NCBI RefSeq assembly: GCF_023217965.1
Contig: NZ_JALPSC010000002.1
Coordinates: forward strand, 806,001-870,000
Direction of reading: 5' to 3'
From: Prevotella sp. E13-27
Lineage (GTDB): Bacteria; Bacteroidota; Bacteroidia; Bacteroidales; Bacteroidaceae
Length of the DNA stretch: 64,000 bases
Shown: piece by piece, positions 15,422 to 24,181 of the stretch
Layout: every line of letters begins with the position of its first letter
Numbering within the stretch: position 1 is the stretch's first letter
The notes under the pieces: model-generated
The model's input: only the letters and a program-made list of their open reading frames with translations
What the model was told of the DNA's origin: nothing
The model's database searches: none
Program-made: the position numbers and the translations under genes

Positions 15422-16759
15422 ATGAATGCAGCAAAAGTTGTAGAGGATCTTAAAGTTAGATTCCCCAATGAGCCTGAATACATTCAGGCAGTTAGTCAGG
15501 TTCTTCCAACAATCGAAGAAGAATACAACAAGCATCCCGAGTTTGAAAAGTACAATCTTATTGAGCGTCTTTGCATTCCCGATCGTGTCATTGAGTTCCG
15601 TGTTACATGGGTTGATGACAAAGGAAATGTTCAGACAAACATGGGATACCGCATTCAACACAATAATGCTATTGGCCCGTACAAAGGTGGTATTCGCTAT
15701 CACAAGAGCGTAAACCTTGGTATCCTGAAATTCTTGGCATTTGAGCAGACATTTAAGAACTCTCTGACTACCCTTCCTATGGGTGGCGCAAAGGGTGGTT
15801 CAGACTTCTCTCCACGTGGTAAGAGCGAGGCTGAAGTAATGCGTTTCTGTCAGGCTTTCATGAACGAGTTGTATCGTCACATCGGTCCTGATGAGGACGT
15901 TCCCGCAGGCGACATTGGCGTAGGTGGACGTGAGGTTGGCTATATGTTCGGCCAGTACAAGAAGCTCACTCATCAGTTCCAGGGCGTTCTTACTGGTAAG
16001 GGAATCCAGTTCGGCGGCTCACTGATTCGTCCTGAGGCTACTGGTTATGGTACTGTTTACTTCCTCACTTCTATGCTTGCTACACGTGGTATTGAGCTTG
16101 CTGGTAAGAAAGTACTTATCTCTGGTGCTGGTAACGTTGCCCAGTATGCAGCTGAGAAGTGCCTGCAGTTGGGTGCTATCCCTATGACCATGTCTGATTC
16201 TGACGGTTATATCTATGATCCAGATGGCATCGATCGTGCTAAGCTCGACTACATCATGGAGCTGAAGAACGTTGAGCGCGGACGTATTAAGGAATATGTT
16301 GAGGAATATCCAACAGCTAAGTACTATGAGGGCAAGCGTCCTTGGTATGAGAAGGCTGACATCGCCCTGCCCTGCGCAACTCAGAACGAGATCAACGGCG
16401 ACGAGGCTGCTGCTCTGGTGAAGAATGGTGTAATCGCTGTTGCTGAGGGTGCCAACATGCCTTCACTTCCAGAGGCCATCAAGATCTTCCAGGATGCCAA
16501 GATCCTCTACGCTCCTGGTAAGGCTTCTAACGCTGGTGGTGTATCAGTAAGTGGTCTTGAGATGTCACAGAACTCTGAGCGTCTGAGTTGGACTGCTAAG
16601 GAGGTTGACGATTATCTGAAGCGCATCATGAACGATATTCACGAGAACTGTGTTAAGTATGGTACTCAGGCAGATGGCTATATCAATTATGTGAAGGGTG
16701 CTAACGTAGCCGGCTTCATGAAGGTTGCTAAAGCTATGATGGCTCAGGGTCTTGTATAA
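15422..16759 (+). CDS. gdhA: NADP-type glutamate dehydrogenase
   Basis: Hexameric glutamate dehydrogenase of 445 residues, which makes glutamate from 2-oxoglutarate and ammonia, the main ammonia-assimilation route in rumen and gut Bacteroidales. The N-terminal catalytic domain holds G-Y-R-I-Q-H-N-N-A-I-G-P-Y-K-G-G and L-P-M-G-G-A-K-G-G-S-D-F with the catalytic lysine. The Rossmann motif is G-A-G-N-V-A-Q-Y-A (G-x-G-x-x-A). Length and motifs fit the NADP(H)-dependent biosynthetic form. Codon use is strongly biased, with almost no ATA codons. It has a consensus promoter and its own terminator, so it is monocistronic. Confidence 0.95.
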   Translation: MNAAKVVEDLKVRFPNEPEYIQAVSQVLPTIEEEYNKHPEFEKYNLIERLCIPDRVIEFRVTWVDDKGNVQTNMGYRIQHNNAIGPYKGGIRYHKSVNLGILKFLAFEQTFKNSLTTLPMGGAKGGSDFSPRGKSEAEVMRFCQAFMNELYRHIGPDEDVPAGDIGVGGREVGYMFGQYKKLTHQFQGVLTGKGIQFGGSLIRPEATGYGTVYFLTSMLATRGIELAGKKVLISGAGNVAQYAAEKCLQLGAIPMTMSDSDGYIYDPDGIDRAKLDYIMELKNVERGRIKEYVEEYPTAKYYEGKRPWYEKADIALPCATQNEINGDEAAALVKNGVIAVAEGANMPSLPEAIKIFQDAKILYAPGKASNAGGVSVSGLEMSQNSERLSWTAKEVDDYLKRIMNDIHENCVKYGTQADGYINYVKGANVAGFMKVAKAMMAQGLV

Positions 16760-16807
16760 AAACTTCCCTACTCCATTTAAGCACAAAACTAAACAATTTA
16801 TAAGAAA

Positions 16808-16846
16808 CAGGCGCATCGGATTATTTCTGATGTGCCCGTTTTAATT
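16808..16846 (+). terminator. Terminator of gdhA
   Basis: CAGGCGCATCGGA pairs with TCTGATGTGCCCG (one mismatch, two G:U pairs) and is followed by TTTTAATT. Confidence 0.65.
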
Positions 16847-16851
16847 GACAG

Positions 16852-16908
16852 AAAAAACAACTGCCGCATATATTACTCATTAGTTTACGAGTGATAAATG
16901 CGGCAGTT
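16852..16908 (-). terminator. Terminator of rprX-rprY
   Basis: Perfect 11-base arms AACTGCCGCAT and ATGCGGCAGTT, with further pairing inside, are followed on the minus strand by GTTTTTTC. It lies four bases after the rprY stop. Confidence 0.75.
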
Positions 16909-16912
16909 ACTA

Positions 16913-17611
16913 TTAATCTTCCTCAGGAGTTATTAGTTTATAACCTTTACCGTGGATATTGATAATCTCAATCTGCTCATCGTCCTTTAAATGCTTACGA
17001 AGTTTTGTAATATATACATCCATTGAACGTGCATTGAAATAGTTGTCATCAATCCATATTGTCTTAAGAGCAAAGTCACGCTGGAGAATCTCGTTAGCAT
17101 GAGAGCAAAGCAGAGCAAGAAGCTCGTTCTCCTTTGTTGTAAGCTTGGTTTGACGGTCTCCGAAAGTTAGAAGCTGCTTCTGAGTGTCGAATGTGAACTT
17201 TCCTATATGATACAGAGTTGACTCCTTACTCTTCTTACCACGAACACGACGCAGAATTGCCTCTATACGGAATACGAGTTCCTCCATTGAGAAAGGTTTT
17301 GTGATATAGTCGTCAGCTCCAAGTTTGAAGCCTTCAAGAATGTCTTCCTTGAGGATTTTTGCTGTCAGGAATATGATAGGAATATCGGCATTAGCCGCTC
17401 TGATTTCTTGTGCCAGTGTAAAACCGTCTTTCTTTGGCATCATTACATCAAGTACACAGATGTCGAACTTTGTCTTTAGAAAGGCTTTGAAACCTGCTTC
17501 ACCATCAGGGCAGAGTTCAGCTTCATAACCTTTAGCTGCCAAATATTCACGTAACAACATTCCGAGGTTCTCATCGTCCTCGCAAAGTAAAATCTTAAGT
17601 TTGTCCTCCAT
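16913..17611 (-). CDS. rprY: Response regulator RprY (OmpR family)
   Basis: DNA-binding response regulator of 232 residues. The receiver domain (1-120) has E11-D12-D13 in the acidic pocket, phospho-acceptor D55 in V-L-D-V-M-M-P-K-K-D-G and the conserved lysine in I-T-K-P-F. An OmpR-type winged helix follows (about 135-230, ending G-K-G-Y-K-L-I). Sequence and gene order match RprY of Bacteroides and Porphyromonas, a regulator of envelope and metabolic genes. It starts 64 bases after the kinase gene and shares its transcript. Confidence 0.9.
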   Translation of the reverse strand: MEDKLKILLCEDDENLGMLLREYLAAKGYEAELCPDGEAGFKAFLKTKFDICVLDVMMPKKDGFTLAQEIRAANADIPIIFLTAKILKEDILEGFKLGADDYITKPFSMEELVFRIEAILRRVRGKKSKESTLYHIGKFTFDTQKQLLTFGDRQTKLTTKENELLALLCSHANEILQRDFALKTIWIDDNYFNARSMDVYITKLRKHLKDDEQIEIINIHGKGYKLITPEED

Positions 17612-17675
17612 AATTGTAAGTTTTAAAAAGTTTATAATATAAATTTGTTTATCTCTTATGTTTGTTGAATTCTTA

Positions 17676-19238
17676 TTATTTGTCAGTCTCGTCCAAGATT
17701 GGCAGGCTTACTGTGAACTTCGTTCCTTTGCCAAGCTCACTCTCGCAACGAATGTCTCCATCATGTAGATTTATTATCTTCTTCACATAAGCAAGACCTA
17801 GTCCGAATCCTTTTACATCATGTACGTTACCTGTATGAACCCTATAGAACTTGTCAAATATCTTTTTCACATTTTCTCGCTTTATTCCCAAGCCATTGTC
17901 TGAGATTGAGAAAAGTAATCGTCCATCTTCATTCCATGTACGTATATGAATATTTATTGGCTCATCAGGCTTTCTGTATTTTACGGCGTTGTCCATAAGG
18001 TTTGTTATGGCATTTTGGAAATGAACTTCATCGACATATATTGCTGAATCGATGGCTTCTACCTCAAGAGTTATCTTGCCACCAGTGTGGCTGACACGCA
18101 GATTGAATGACGAAGCAACAAGTTCCAATAGCTCGTTGAGATCCAATTCTTTTTTCTTGAATGATGCAGTCTTGCGATCGAACATTGACATCTGCAATAC
18201 TTTCTCTACAAGGAAGCGCAGTCTCTTTGATTCGTCATTGATAACACCTCCCAGATGTTTCATCATTTCAGGACTTTTTCCCACGCTATCATCATTAAGC
18301 ATCTGTGCTGCAAGCGAAATGCTTGATATGGGAGTCTTCAGTTCGTGGGTCATATTGTTTATGAAGTCGTTCTTTATCTCTGTGTAGCGCTTCTGTCTAA
18401 ATATCACTACTATTGTAAATACAAACGTGATTATTAGCACAAGAGTGAATACTACGGCAGGAATAAGAAATTTTATACTTGAGAAGATATACGAGCTCAT
18501 ATCAGGAAAGTGTATCTTGACAATACCCATTTTCGAGGTAGGATCGTTATGAAATAGAGTCTGCGTATAGCTTAGCTCTTCACCTTCCGAAGAATACTCT
18601 GGACAACGGAAAACTTCACGACCATCTGATGTTGAGACGGTGAGGTGATAAGGAAGGTTTATTCCGTTGTTAAGCAATTCGGTCCTTATGTCTTGATCAA
18701 GAAGCTTGAAATTGACTCTTTCGCTGAGTGGTTTGTCGCTTGCTGTATATAATATGTTATACACTACCTCGTCAAGCAGAGCCTTCTGATATACATAACG
18801 ATTTCTTACTATTTCCTGTAGGGTTTTTGTCGCATCAGCCATAGAGCCTTTATCACGTGACATTATCATCGCTTTAGGTACAGAAGCTGGTTTGGTGGTA
18901 AAGGTCTTTAACTCAAATGCAGAATAGACAGTACCATCGTCGGCTGAGACAGAAAACTGGTGAGAGTGACGTATCGATCCGTCAAGACCGTCAACCATCA
19001 AGGAATCCTGATTGTATGCACGTCGTTCCACATCGTTAATGTCTTTTTCCAAATAACGAAGTGTTTCGTTTAATTCAAGATTACGTGCTGCCCGATAAAG
19101 GCTTCGATTGACGCTTTCGTCAAACTGCTCCTTTTTCATCTTTGCCATATCTTCTATGTAAGAGATCTGTAAAAGAAGCAGCCCAAGAAAGGCGACACCC
19201 ATCACTATAGATATTATCCAGATTGTACTCTTTTTCAT
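17676..19238 (-). CDS. rprX: Sensor histidine kinase RprX
   Basis: Inner-membrane histidine kinase of 520 residues, partner of RprY. A first membrane helix (about 7-27) and a second (about 254-276) bracket a periplasmic sensor domain of about 225 residues with no recognised fold. The dimerisation/phosphotransfer helix carries N-N-M-T-H-E-L-K-T-P with the phospho-histidine. The ATPase domain holds the N box (L-M-D-N-A-V-K-Y-R-K), D-N-G-L-G-I-K and G-F-G-L-G-L-A. No HAMP domain is obvious. The start M-K-K-S-T-I-W is preceded by a -7 element at 19308-19315. Confidence 0.9.
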   Translation of the reverse strand: MKKSTIWIISIVMGVAFLGLLLLQISYIEDMAKMKKEQFDESVNRSLYRAARNLELNETLRYLEKDINDVERRAYNQDSLMVDGLDGSIRHSHQFSVSADDGTVYSAFELKTFTTKPASVPKAMIMSRDKGSMADATKTLQEIVRNRYVYQKALLDEVVYNILYTASDKPLSERVNFKLLDQDIRTELLNNGINLPYHLTVSTSDGREVFRCPEYSSEGEELSYTQTLFHNDPTSKMGIVKIHFPDMSSYIFSSIKFLIPAVVFTLVLIITFVFTIVVIFRQKRYTEIKNDFINNMTHELKTPISSISLAAQMLNDDSVGKSPEMMKHLGGVINDESKRLRFLVEKVLQMSMFDRKTASFKKKELDLNELLELVASSFNLRVSHTGGKITLEVEAIDSAIYVDEVHFQNAITNLMDNAVKYRKPDEPINIHIRTWNEDGRLLFSISDNGLGIKRENVKKIFDKFYRVHTGNVHDVKGFGLGLAYVKKIINLHDGDIRCESELGKGTKFTVSLPILDETDK

Positions 19239-19307
19239 GTTTTATAGTTTTAAAGCTTTTTTGCCACTTATAAACAACGGCATTTGTGCTTTGTCTGTTT
19301 TTGTTTG

Positions 19308-19315
19308 CAAATATA
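19308..19315 (-). promoter_or_regulatory. -7 element of rprX-rprY
   Basis: TATATTTG on the minus strand, 69 bases before the rprX ATG. No good -33 TTTG is visible, which would fit a promoter that depends on an activator. Confidence 0.5.
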
Positions 19316-19340
19316 ATGCTAAAGATTTGGATTCATATTT

Positions 19341-19370
19341 ATTACGTTAAATAATTACGTTAAATTTAAC
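19341..19370. repeat. Direct repeat and palindrome upstream of the rprX promoter
   Basis: ATTACGTTAAAT occurs at 19341-19352 and again at 19354-19365 (13-base period), and the second copy runs into the perfect palindrome GTTAAATTTAAC (19359-19370). It lies 26 bases upstream of the rprX -7 element, a place where an activator would bind. RprY itself is a candidate, not shown. Confidence 0.4.
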
Positions 19371-19515
19371 TATTTTAATTATGTATAGTTGTTTAAGTTT
19401 TAAATAAGCAACTAACTTACACAGAAAAATCTTTACTTAAAGAATAATTGATTGGATAATAACAAAACATTTTTTATTTATTTCGAAGGGCGTGTCCCAA
19501 AATACTATTCATTAA

Positions 19516-19547
19516 TTTGGTTGGTATAAAATAATTGATTATTTTTG
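19516..19547 (+). promoter_or_regulatory. Promoter of prsW
   Basis: TTTG at 19516-19519, a 20-base spacer and TATTTTTG at 19540-19547; the ATG follows 55 bases later. Confidence 0.6.
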
Positions 19548-19602
19548 TCACCATAAAACAGATAATAACCCAAAACAAATTTATTAGTTTTAAAGTACCA
19601 TT

Positions 19603-20358
19603 ATGATACATCTTACAATACTAGCTATCGCATTGCTGCCTGTGGCTTTGCTTTTGATGTTTATTTACAAGCGTGATCCCCTACCCGAGCCTACTTCTTT
19701 TTTGCTCAAAGCGCTTTTTTACGGTGTGTTAACAGTCCTTCCTGCATCAATTATTGAAGGTATTATTGTTGCAGTATTATATGGTGGTGGAGACATTGCT
19801 GAGAATTCCGTTAGTGTGTTGAATGCTTTAACTAACGGTTTCGTTGTTGCTGCCATTCCAGAAGAAGGGTTTAAATTACTGGCTTTATGGCTAATATTAC
19901 GAAAGAATGCCTATTTTGATGAACATTATGATGGAATAGTCTATGCTGTATTCGTAAGCCTCGGTTTTGCAGCAATTGAAAATGTATTCTATCTATACGG
20001 CAACATAGACTCATTCTATCAAGTAGGAGCCGTAAGAGCTTTGATGGCTGTGCCAGGCCATTATGCTTTTGGTGTTCTTATGGGATTCTTCTATTCACTA
20101 TATTATTTTGTGAATCGCTCAAAGCGTAATAAGTATTTGATTCTTATTGCTCCCATCTTAGCACATGGAACTTACGACTCCCTTCTCATGCTTTCTGGTG
20201 TAAATCCTGTTTTAGGAGGCATTGGCTTTGTGGCTTGCATAATATTCTGCATATGGCTGCATCGCTTCTGTATACGAAGAATAAAAAGTCACATACACAG
20301 GGACAAAAAGTTCTTTGGGGAAAACTATGGAAATAGCAAAAAGAGTGTATTTGATTAA
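19603..20358 (+). CDS. prsW: PrsW-family intramembrane metalloprotease
   Basis: Membrane protein of 251 residues with about eight helices. The putative protease motifs of the PrsW/CAAX-like family are all present: E87-E88-G-F-K91 (EExxK), G-F-A-A-I-E-N-V-F-Y, P-G-H-Y-A-F-G-V-L-M-G and L-A-H-G-T-Y-D. In Bacillus, PrsW makes the first cut in the anti-sigma factor RsiW; the target here is unknown and no anti-sigma gene is nearby. The C-terminus is a short basic cytoplasmic tail. Monocistronic with its own promoter. Confidence 0.85.
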   Translation: MIHLTILAIALLPVALLLMFIYKRDPLPEPTSFLLKALFYGVLTVLPASIIEGIIVAVLYGGGDIAENSVSVLNALTNGFVVAAIPEEGFKLLALWLILRKNAYFDEHYDGIVYAVFVSLGFAAIENVFYLYGNIDSFYQVGAVRALMAVPGHYAFGVLMGFFYSLYYFVNRSKRNKYLILIAPILAHGTYDSLLMLSGVNPVLGGIGFVACIIFCIWLHRFCIRRIKSHIHRDKKFFGENYGNSKKSVFD

Positions 20359-20412
20359 TTATAGAATGTATTTGTTTAATGATGAAGTTAATTTGTTAAT
20401 GATGAAATAATA

Positions 20413-21258
20413 CTATTTCATTATTGAAAGGCAGAACAGCTCTCCTTGGCTGAATCCCTCTTCGTAAAGACGCTCAAGCTTGTTGACATCTCGGCATAGT
20501 CTGTCCACCTCCATTGGACGTTGTGGCCGTATGACAATTATTTCGCCCCAATCTTCCATGCGCTCTACTAGGTCAAGTTGTTCATTATATGACTCTGACA
20601 ACTGGCTGAGGGCAACTCTCAAACGAGGATATTCCTTGTATATGAACTTTGGAACCTTTACGTCAGGTTCATTTGATCGATAACCTCTGTTTCTTGTTAG
20701 CACCACGACATTCATCTGATGACCCATGTTTATTGCTCGCTGTATAGGAATGGAGTCTGTGATACCTCCGTCAAGCATTGGAACTCCATCTATTTCTGTG
20801 ATTTTAGCAACATAAGGCAACGAGCTTGAGGCTTTGACAATGGCTGTTAGTCTCTTCTTATCATGTTTTTCTGTCAAATATTCAGCTCTTCCTGTCAGAC
20901 AATTAGTCGTCACTACTTCGAATGTAGCAGGATTATTCATATAGGTATCATAATCAAATGGTACTATTTCATTAGGAAAACGCTCATATAGTATCTCAGG
21001 ATCAAAGATTGAGCCCTTGGTCAGCAGACTTTTCAGAGATATGTAGTCATATTTCTGAAGCATGTCGATATTTGAATATCTGGCTCGTCTTGGCTGATGG
21101 CTCATATACGACAATCCATTACACGCACCTGCAGAGACAGCAACTACGTATGGAAAATAGCAGTTGTATTTCATCATTGCGTCGAGCACGCCACTAGTGA
21201 AGACGCCTCTCATGCCTCCTCCTTCCAACACCAAACCAGTATTTCGTTCAAGTTTCAT
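20413..21258 (-). CDS. Patatin-like phospholipase
   Basis: Serine lipid hydrolase of the patatin family, 281 residues, similar to the YjjU type. The oxyanion loop G-G-G-M-R-G (13-18), the nucleophile elbow A-V-S42-A-G (the first Gly of GxSxG is Ala) and the catalytic aspartate in M-L-D-G-G-I-T-D are present. No signal peptide, so probably cytosolic or membrane-associated; the likely role is phospholipid or lipid-ester turnover. The transcript seems to start near 21480, giving a leader of about 220 bases with three hairpins, unusual for a simple enzyme gene. Confidence 0.85.
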   Translation of the reverse strand: MKLERNTGLVLEGGGMRGVFTSGVLDAMMKYNCYFPYVVAVSAGACNGLSYMSHQPRRARYSNIDMLQKYDYISLKSLLTKGSIFDPEILYERFPNEIVPFDYDTYMNNPATFEVVTTNCLTGRAEYLTEKHDKKRLTAIVKASSSLPYVAKITEIDGVPMLDGGITDSIPIQRAINMGHQMNVVVLTRNRGYRSNEPDVKVPKFIYKEYPRLRVALSQLSESYNEQLDLVERMEDWGEIIVIRPQRPMEVDRLCRDVNKLERLYEEGFSQGELFCLSIMK

Positions 21259-21317
21259 TCAAATAGTCTTTGTTAAGTGTTAATAACAGCCTGTGGGATA
21301 AGTATATAAACCTTTCC

Positions 21318-21480
21318 TCCACATAACGAAAGAAGGGTTACCTTCTCAGGCTACCCTTCTGTGAGATTTAGCTTGCAAATAATCTTATAAATTTCTTAAA
21401 GCAAGCTTTGCGGAATTCTTTTCATGTCTCGCGACACATTGAATTCCAAAACCTTAATAATCTAATACCATGAAAAACAC
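21318..21480 (-). ncRNA. Candidate structured leader RNA or small RNA upstream of the patatin gene
   Basis: Read on the minus strand, three hairpins follow one another: GGAATTC/GAATTCC with an inner TGTC-GCGA-GACA (21412-21447); GCTTGC/GCAAGC (21371-21406); and AGAAGGGT/ACCCTTCT (21330-21360), the last followed by TTTCGTT. The first 30 bases are unpaired and U-rich, and a purine-rich GTGGAGGAAAGG follows the third hairpin. The third hairpin could be a terminator, giving a free RNA of about 155 bases, or an attenuator of the patatin gene. Family not identified. Confidence 0.4.
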
Positions 21481-21485
21481 ACATG

Positions 21486-21525
21486 CAAAAGTAATATTAT
21501 TTTTCATATCGCGAAAATAATATTA
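21486..21525 (-). promoter_or_regulatory. Promoter with inverted repeat for the patatin leader
   Basis: The -7 element TACTTTTG (21486-21493, minus strand) abuts a perfect 12-base inverted repeat, TAATATTATTTT at 21492-21503 and AAAATAATATTA at 21514-21525, with a 10-base spacer. The repeat covers the -33 region, a typical repressor or activator site. Confidence 0.45.
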
Positions 21526-21593
21526 TCATTTTATGCAGAAATTTAACTTTTTTATATATTTATTAGGTGTCTTTGTGTTATTTATCAACCAAT

Positions 21594-22217
21594 TTACAAG
21601 AAATCTGCACCAATATGTCTTATGGCTGACTTTGCTATTCTTTCATAAACGAGGCCTAAATCAGCAAAGTGAACTATGCTTTGCATTGCTGCCTTTTTTA
21701 ATATTGGAGAGTCTGACTGAAGAGCTGTTAGTGCCTGGTCGATAAATTCGTTGATGTCGCGTTCTGAGGGTGTTGCTTTCGACATGAACAGTCTTGAAAG
21801 GATGTGGTATCCGCATGTCTGCGTCAGTATGTTTTCTGATGACAACCAAACAAAGGCCTTTGTCGATGCGAAATTAAGATATTGGTAGAGGTTGAATACC
21901 GCCTGTTCTGCTATTTCCACGTTTGGCGTCTGTTCCATCCAAAGCTCCATGAGATCTGGTGTCATCTCGCTATGTGGCATAAGCATCGTGGCAAGTATCT
22001 TACATTCTCGAGTGTTTTCTTTCCAGAGTTCTACAGCAAGTGTATAGTCCTGCCCTATCTCGTCTGCCATTTCCCTAAGTCTTGGTAGCGTTGCTCCCCA
22101 GTTAACTTTGTAGTTCAGTCCTCTGTCTCTCATCTGGGAAGCCGTCGCACCATCCATTATCTGGCGAAAGTCTTTCTTTATTTCTTTTATGCGTTGTCTA
22201 ACCTCTTCGTTTGTCAT
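21594..22217 (-). CDS. AlkD-like HEAT-repeat DNA alkylation repair protein
   Basis: All-helical protein of 207 residues that fits the DNA alkylation repair (AlkD/HEAT-like) family, slightly shorter than AlkD of Bacillus (about 237). Recognisable segments are W-G-A-T-L-P-R-L-R-E-M-A, L-A-V-E-L-W-K-E-N-T-R-E-C-K-I-L-A-T-M-L and W-M-E-Q-T-P-N-V-E-I-A-E-Q. True AlkD removes N3- and N7-alkylpurines; many relatives only bind DNA, and I cannot confirm the catalytic Asp/Trp/Arg set. It starts five bases after the DPP III gene and ends that operon. Confidence 0.7.
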   Translation of the reverse strand: MTNEEVRQRIKEIKKDFRQIMDGATASQMRDRGLNYKVNWGATLPRLREMADEIGQDYTLAVELWKENTRECKILATMLMPHSEMTPDLMELWMEQTPNVEIAEQAVFNLYQYLNFASTKAFVWLSSENILTQTCGYHILSRLFMSKATPSERDINEFIDQALTALQSDSPILKKAAMQSIVHFADLGLVYERIAKSAIRHIGADFL

Positions 22218-22222
22218 ATTAT

Positions 22223-24181
22223 TTATATTAACGTTCCGTATTCTGAACTATAACGAAGCATCTGTGCTGAGTAGCTCTCGCCATAATAAGGAATAATGTC
22301 AACAATATTTCCATCTCCATCGTATTCAGGCTGGAGCACGGGATTTATGAATCCCTTATATGGCGCAAGATTTAGTTGACTGTAGCGCTTCAGTATCTCA
22401 TCATGTAATTCTTGATCAATCGTGATGGCATAGCTCTCTACAAGGTCACGTGCACTTTCAAAGTCTCCTTCGCTCTTTATTCGTTGTATCTCAGCTAAGA
22501 GTGATGCTATTAACTGTCTCAGTTGCTCATAGTCATCAATCTTGAGGTATGTTTTCCCATTGCTTTTTACAAGACACATCGCGTTGCCATGTGCCAAGCA
22601 CCATCTTGCTATAAGCGCCCTATTGCGCATGTGAGCCTCTTCTATCTGGTTTCCACGTTCAATCCTAACGAGCTGTGTAAGCAGTCCGTTCATCATGTAT
22701 GTGTAGTATTGTGCTTTATACGCTTCGTCATCAGGTGTCAGTCCCAGTTCCACCATCTTTCTGTCGGCTATGTAGTATAGTCCGAACAGGTCTGCCCTAG
22801 CCTCTTCAATAGTGTTGCCATAAGCTTTCAGGGCATCTGGATCAACATTTGGAAGCAGCTGACCACTTCCGTGACCCAAGCATTCGTGCAGGTCAGTATG
22901 TAAGCAGTCCAAAGCATCAGAATAATTGTCAATAAGCTTAAGTGTCTGCTCATCTATGACGAATTCTTCCTTAAAGCCACTACCTTTAGATGCTTTGTTG
23001 TATGCATCAGTAATGTTTGATATAGTGATGCTCTTTGAACCATATTCAGCCCTTATCCAGTCTGCATTAGGAAGGTTTATGCCTATAGCAGTTGAGGGAT
23101 ACTCATCGCCTCCAAGCATGGCTGCGCAGATGGCTTTTGCTGTAACGCCCTTTACTTCCTTCTTCTTGAATCGAGGATCTACTGGCGAATTATCTTCGAA
23201 CCATTGTGCGTTGTCGCTTATCAGCTTTGTGCGTCTTGTTGCTTCCTTGTCAACATATTCTACAAGACCTTCCCATGATCCCTTCAGTCCTAACGGATCG
23301 CCATATACTTCTATGAACCCATTAATGTAGTCAACCTGTCCTTCTGTACATTTAACCCATAGCTTGCAATACTCATTGAAGTCCTTGAGATTGCCAGTCT
23401 CGTAATAAGCCAGAAGTGCATTAGTATATTTTTTCTGTTGCTCGTTTTCGGCCACCTCATTGGCTTTTTTCAGCCAATACATTATCTTTCGTATAGCTTT
23501 AGCATACTTCCCATTGGCACTCCAAACTACTTCCTGCAATTTGCCATCCGAGTTCTTCACAAGTGTAGAATTCAGTCCGAACGAAGGTGGCTCACTGTCA
23601 TTAAGATGTGCTTCTTTCTGAGTGCCATAGAAATCTTCGGCCTCTTTTTGAGTTACATCCTTGTAGAAATTGCATGCTGAGGAGGCTACAATATCCTCAC
23701 CATCAGATTTGTTTACACGTTTAGCCTTATATGATGGGTTGAAGATAACAGCTGACAGTTCATCAAATAGTTCATCTACAGTCTGTCCACTTTCCAATGG
23801 AAGTCTCTTGCTGTCAACAGCATGCATACAGTCCTTTAAGAATCCTTCGGAAAAGCCAGGAACGAACTTCTCGCATCCATAGTGATGGTAAATGCCATTA
23901 GAGAACCACACCTTTTTAAGATATACTTCCAGACTTTTGAACTCATCACATTCATGGTCTATGGTTTCGTCTGTATATATCACCTCAAGTGTCTTTCTAA
24001 TACGCAGGTTATATTCTCCAAACTGGTCAAATGTTATGTCTCGTCCATAGAGCGTTGCTTTTGCCAGACAATAAACATATTTCTTCTGTTGCAAAGAAAG
24101 CATCTCAAACCCGTTCAGGCGATAACGCAACATCTGCAAGTCAGCAAAACGTTCGTCGGAATAATTGAAATTATCGTTCAT
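22223..24181 (-). CDS. Dipeptidyl peptidase III (M49)
   Basis: Zinc peptidase of 652 residues that removes dipeptides from the N-terminus of short peptides. The HExxxH zinc motif unique to M49 is H432-E-C-L-G-H437, and the second motif E-E-A-R-A-D follows about 25 residues later with the third ligand. No signal peptide or lipobox is seen, so it is probably cytosolic, unlike the exported form I know from Bacteroides. Its first four bases overlap the end of the AraC-type gene, and the AlkD-like gene follows at five bases. It fits an amino-acid and peptide-using organism. Confidence 0.9.
   Translation of the reverse strand: MNDNFNYSDERFADLQMLRYRLNGFEMLSLQQKKYVYCLAKATLYGRDITFDQFGEYNLRIRKTLEVIYTDETIDHECDEFKSLEVYLKKVWFSNGIYHHYGCEKFVPGFSEGFLKDCMHAVDSKRLPLESGQTVDELFDELSAVIFNPSYKAKRVNKSDGEDIVASSACNFYKDVTQKEAEDFYGTQKEAHLNDSEPPSFGLNSTLVKNSDGKLQEVVWSANGKYAKAIRKIMYWLKKANEVAENEQQKKYTNALLAYYETGNLKDFNEYCKLWVKCTEGQVDYINGFIEVYGDPLGLKGSWEGLVEYVDKEATRRTKLISDNAQWFEDNSPVDPRFKKKEVKGVTAKAICAAMLGGDEYPSTAIGINLPNADWIRAEYGSKSITISNITDAYNKASKGSGFKEEFVIDEQTLKLIDNYSDALDCLHTDLHECLGHGSGQLLPNVDPDALKAYGNTIEEARADLFGLYYIADRKMVELGLTPDDEAYKAQYYTYMMNGLLTQLVRIERGNQIEEAHMRNRALIARWCLAHGNAMCLVKSNGKTYLKIDDYEQLRQLIASLLAEIQRIKSEGDFESARDLVESYAITIDQELHDEILKRYSQLNLAPYKGFINPVLQPEYDGDGNIVDIIPYYGESYSAQMLRYSSEYGTLI

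Larger units (their letters stand above)
19239..19602. other. Gene-free regulatory stretch between rprX and prsW
   Basis: 364 AT-rich bases with divergent promoters: TATATTTG on the minus strand (19308-19315) for rprX and TTTG-N20-TATTTTTG on the plus strand (19516-19547) for prsW. A direct repeat and palindrome sit at 19341-19370. The remaining sequence shows no gene or structure I can name. Confidence 0.6.
21259..21593. other. Gene-free stretch with structured leader and operator-like repeat
   Basis: 335 bases between the patatin and AlkD-like genes, both on the minus strand. It contains a -7 element (21486-21493), a 12-base inverted repeat on the -33 region (21492-21525) and a leader with three hairpins (21318-21480). 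The last 65 bases towards the AlkD-like gene show nothing clear. Confidence 0.6.

Noticed and set aside
19484..19510. GGGCGTGTCCCAAAA, thought to be an insertion-sequence end
   Set aside because: No second copy, no target duplication and no transposase nearby.
20398..20425. AATGATGAAATA/TATTTCATTATT hairpin between prsW and the patatin gene
   Set aside because: All-AT stem that mostly overlaps the patatin stop codon; weak as terminator and expected by chance in AT-rich sequence.
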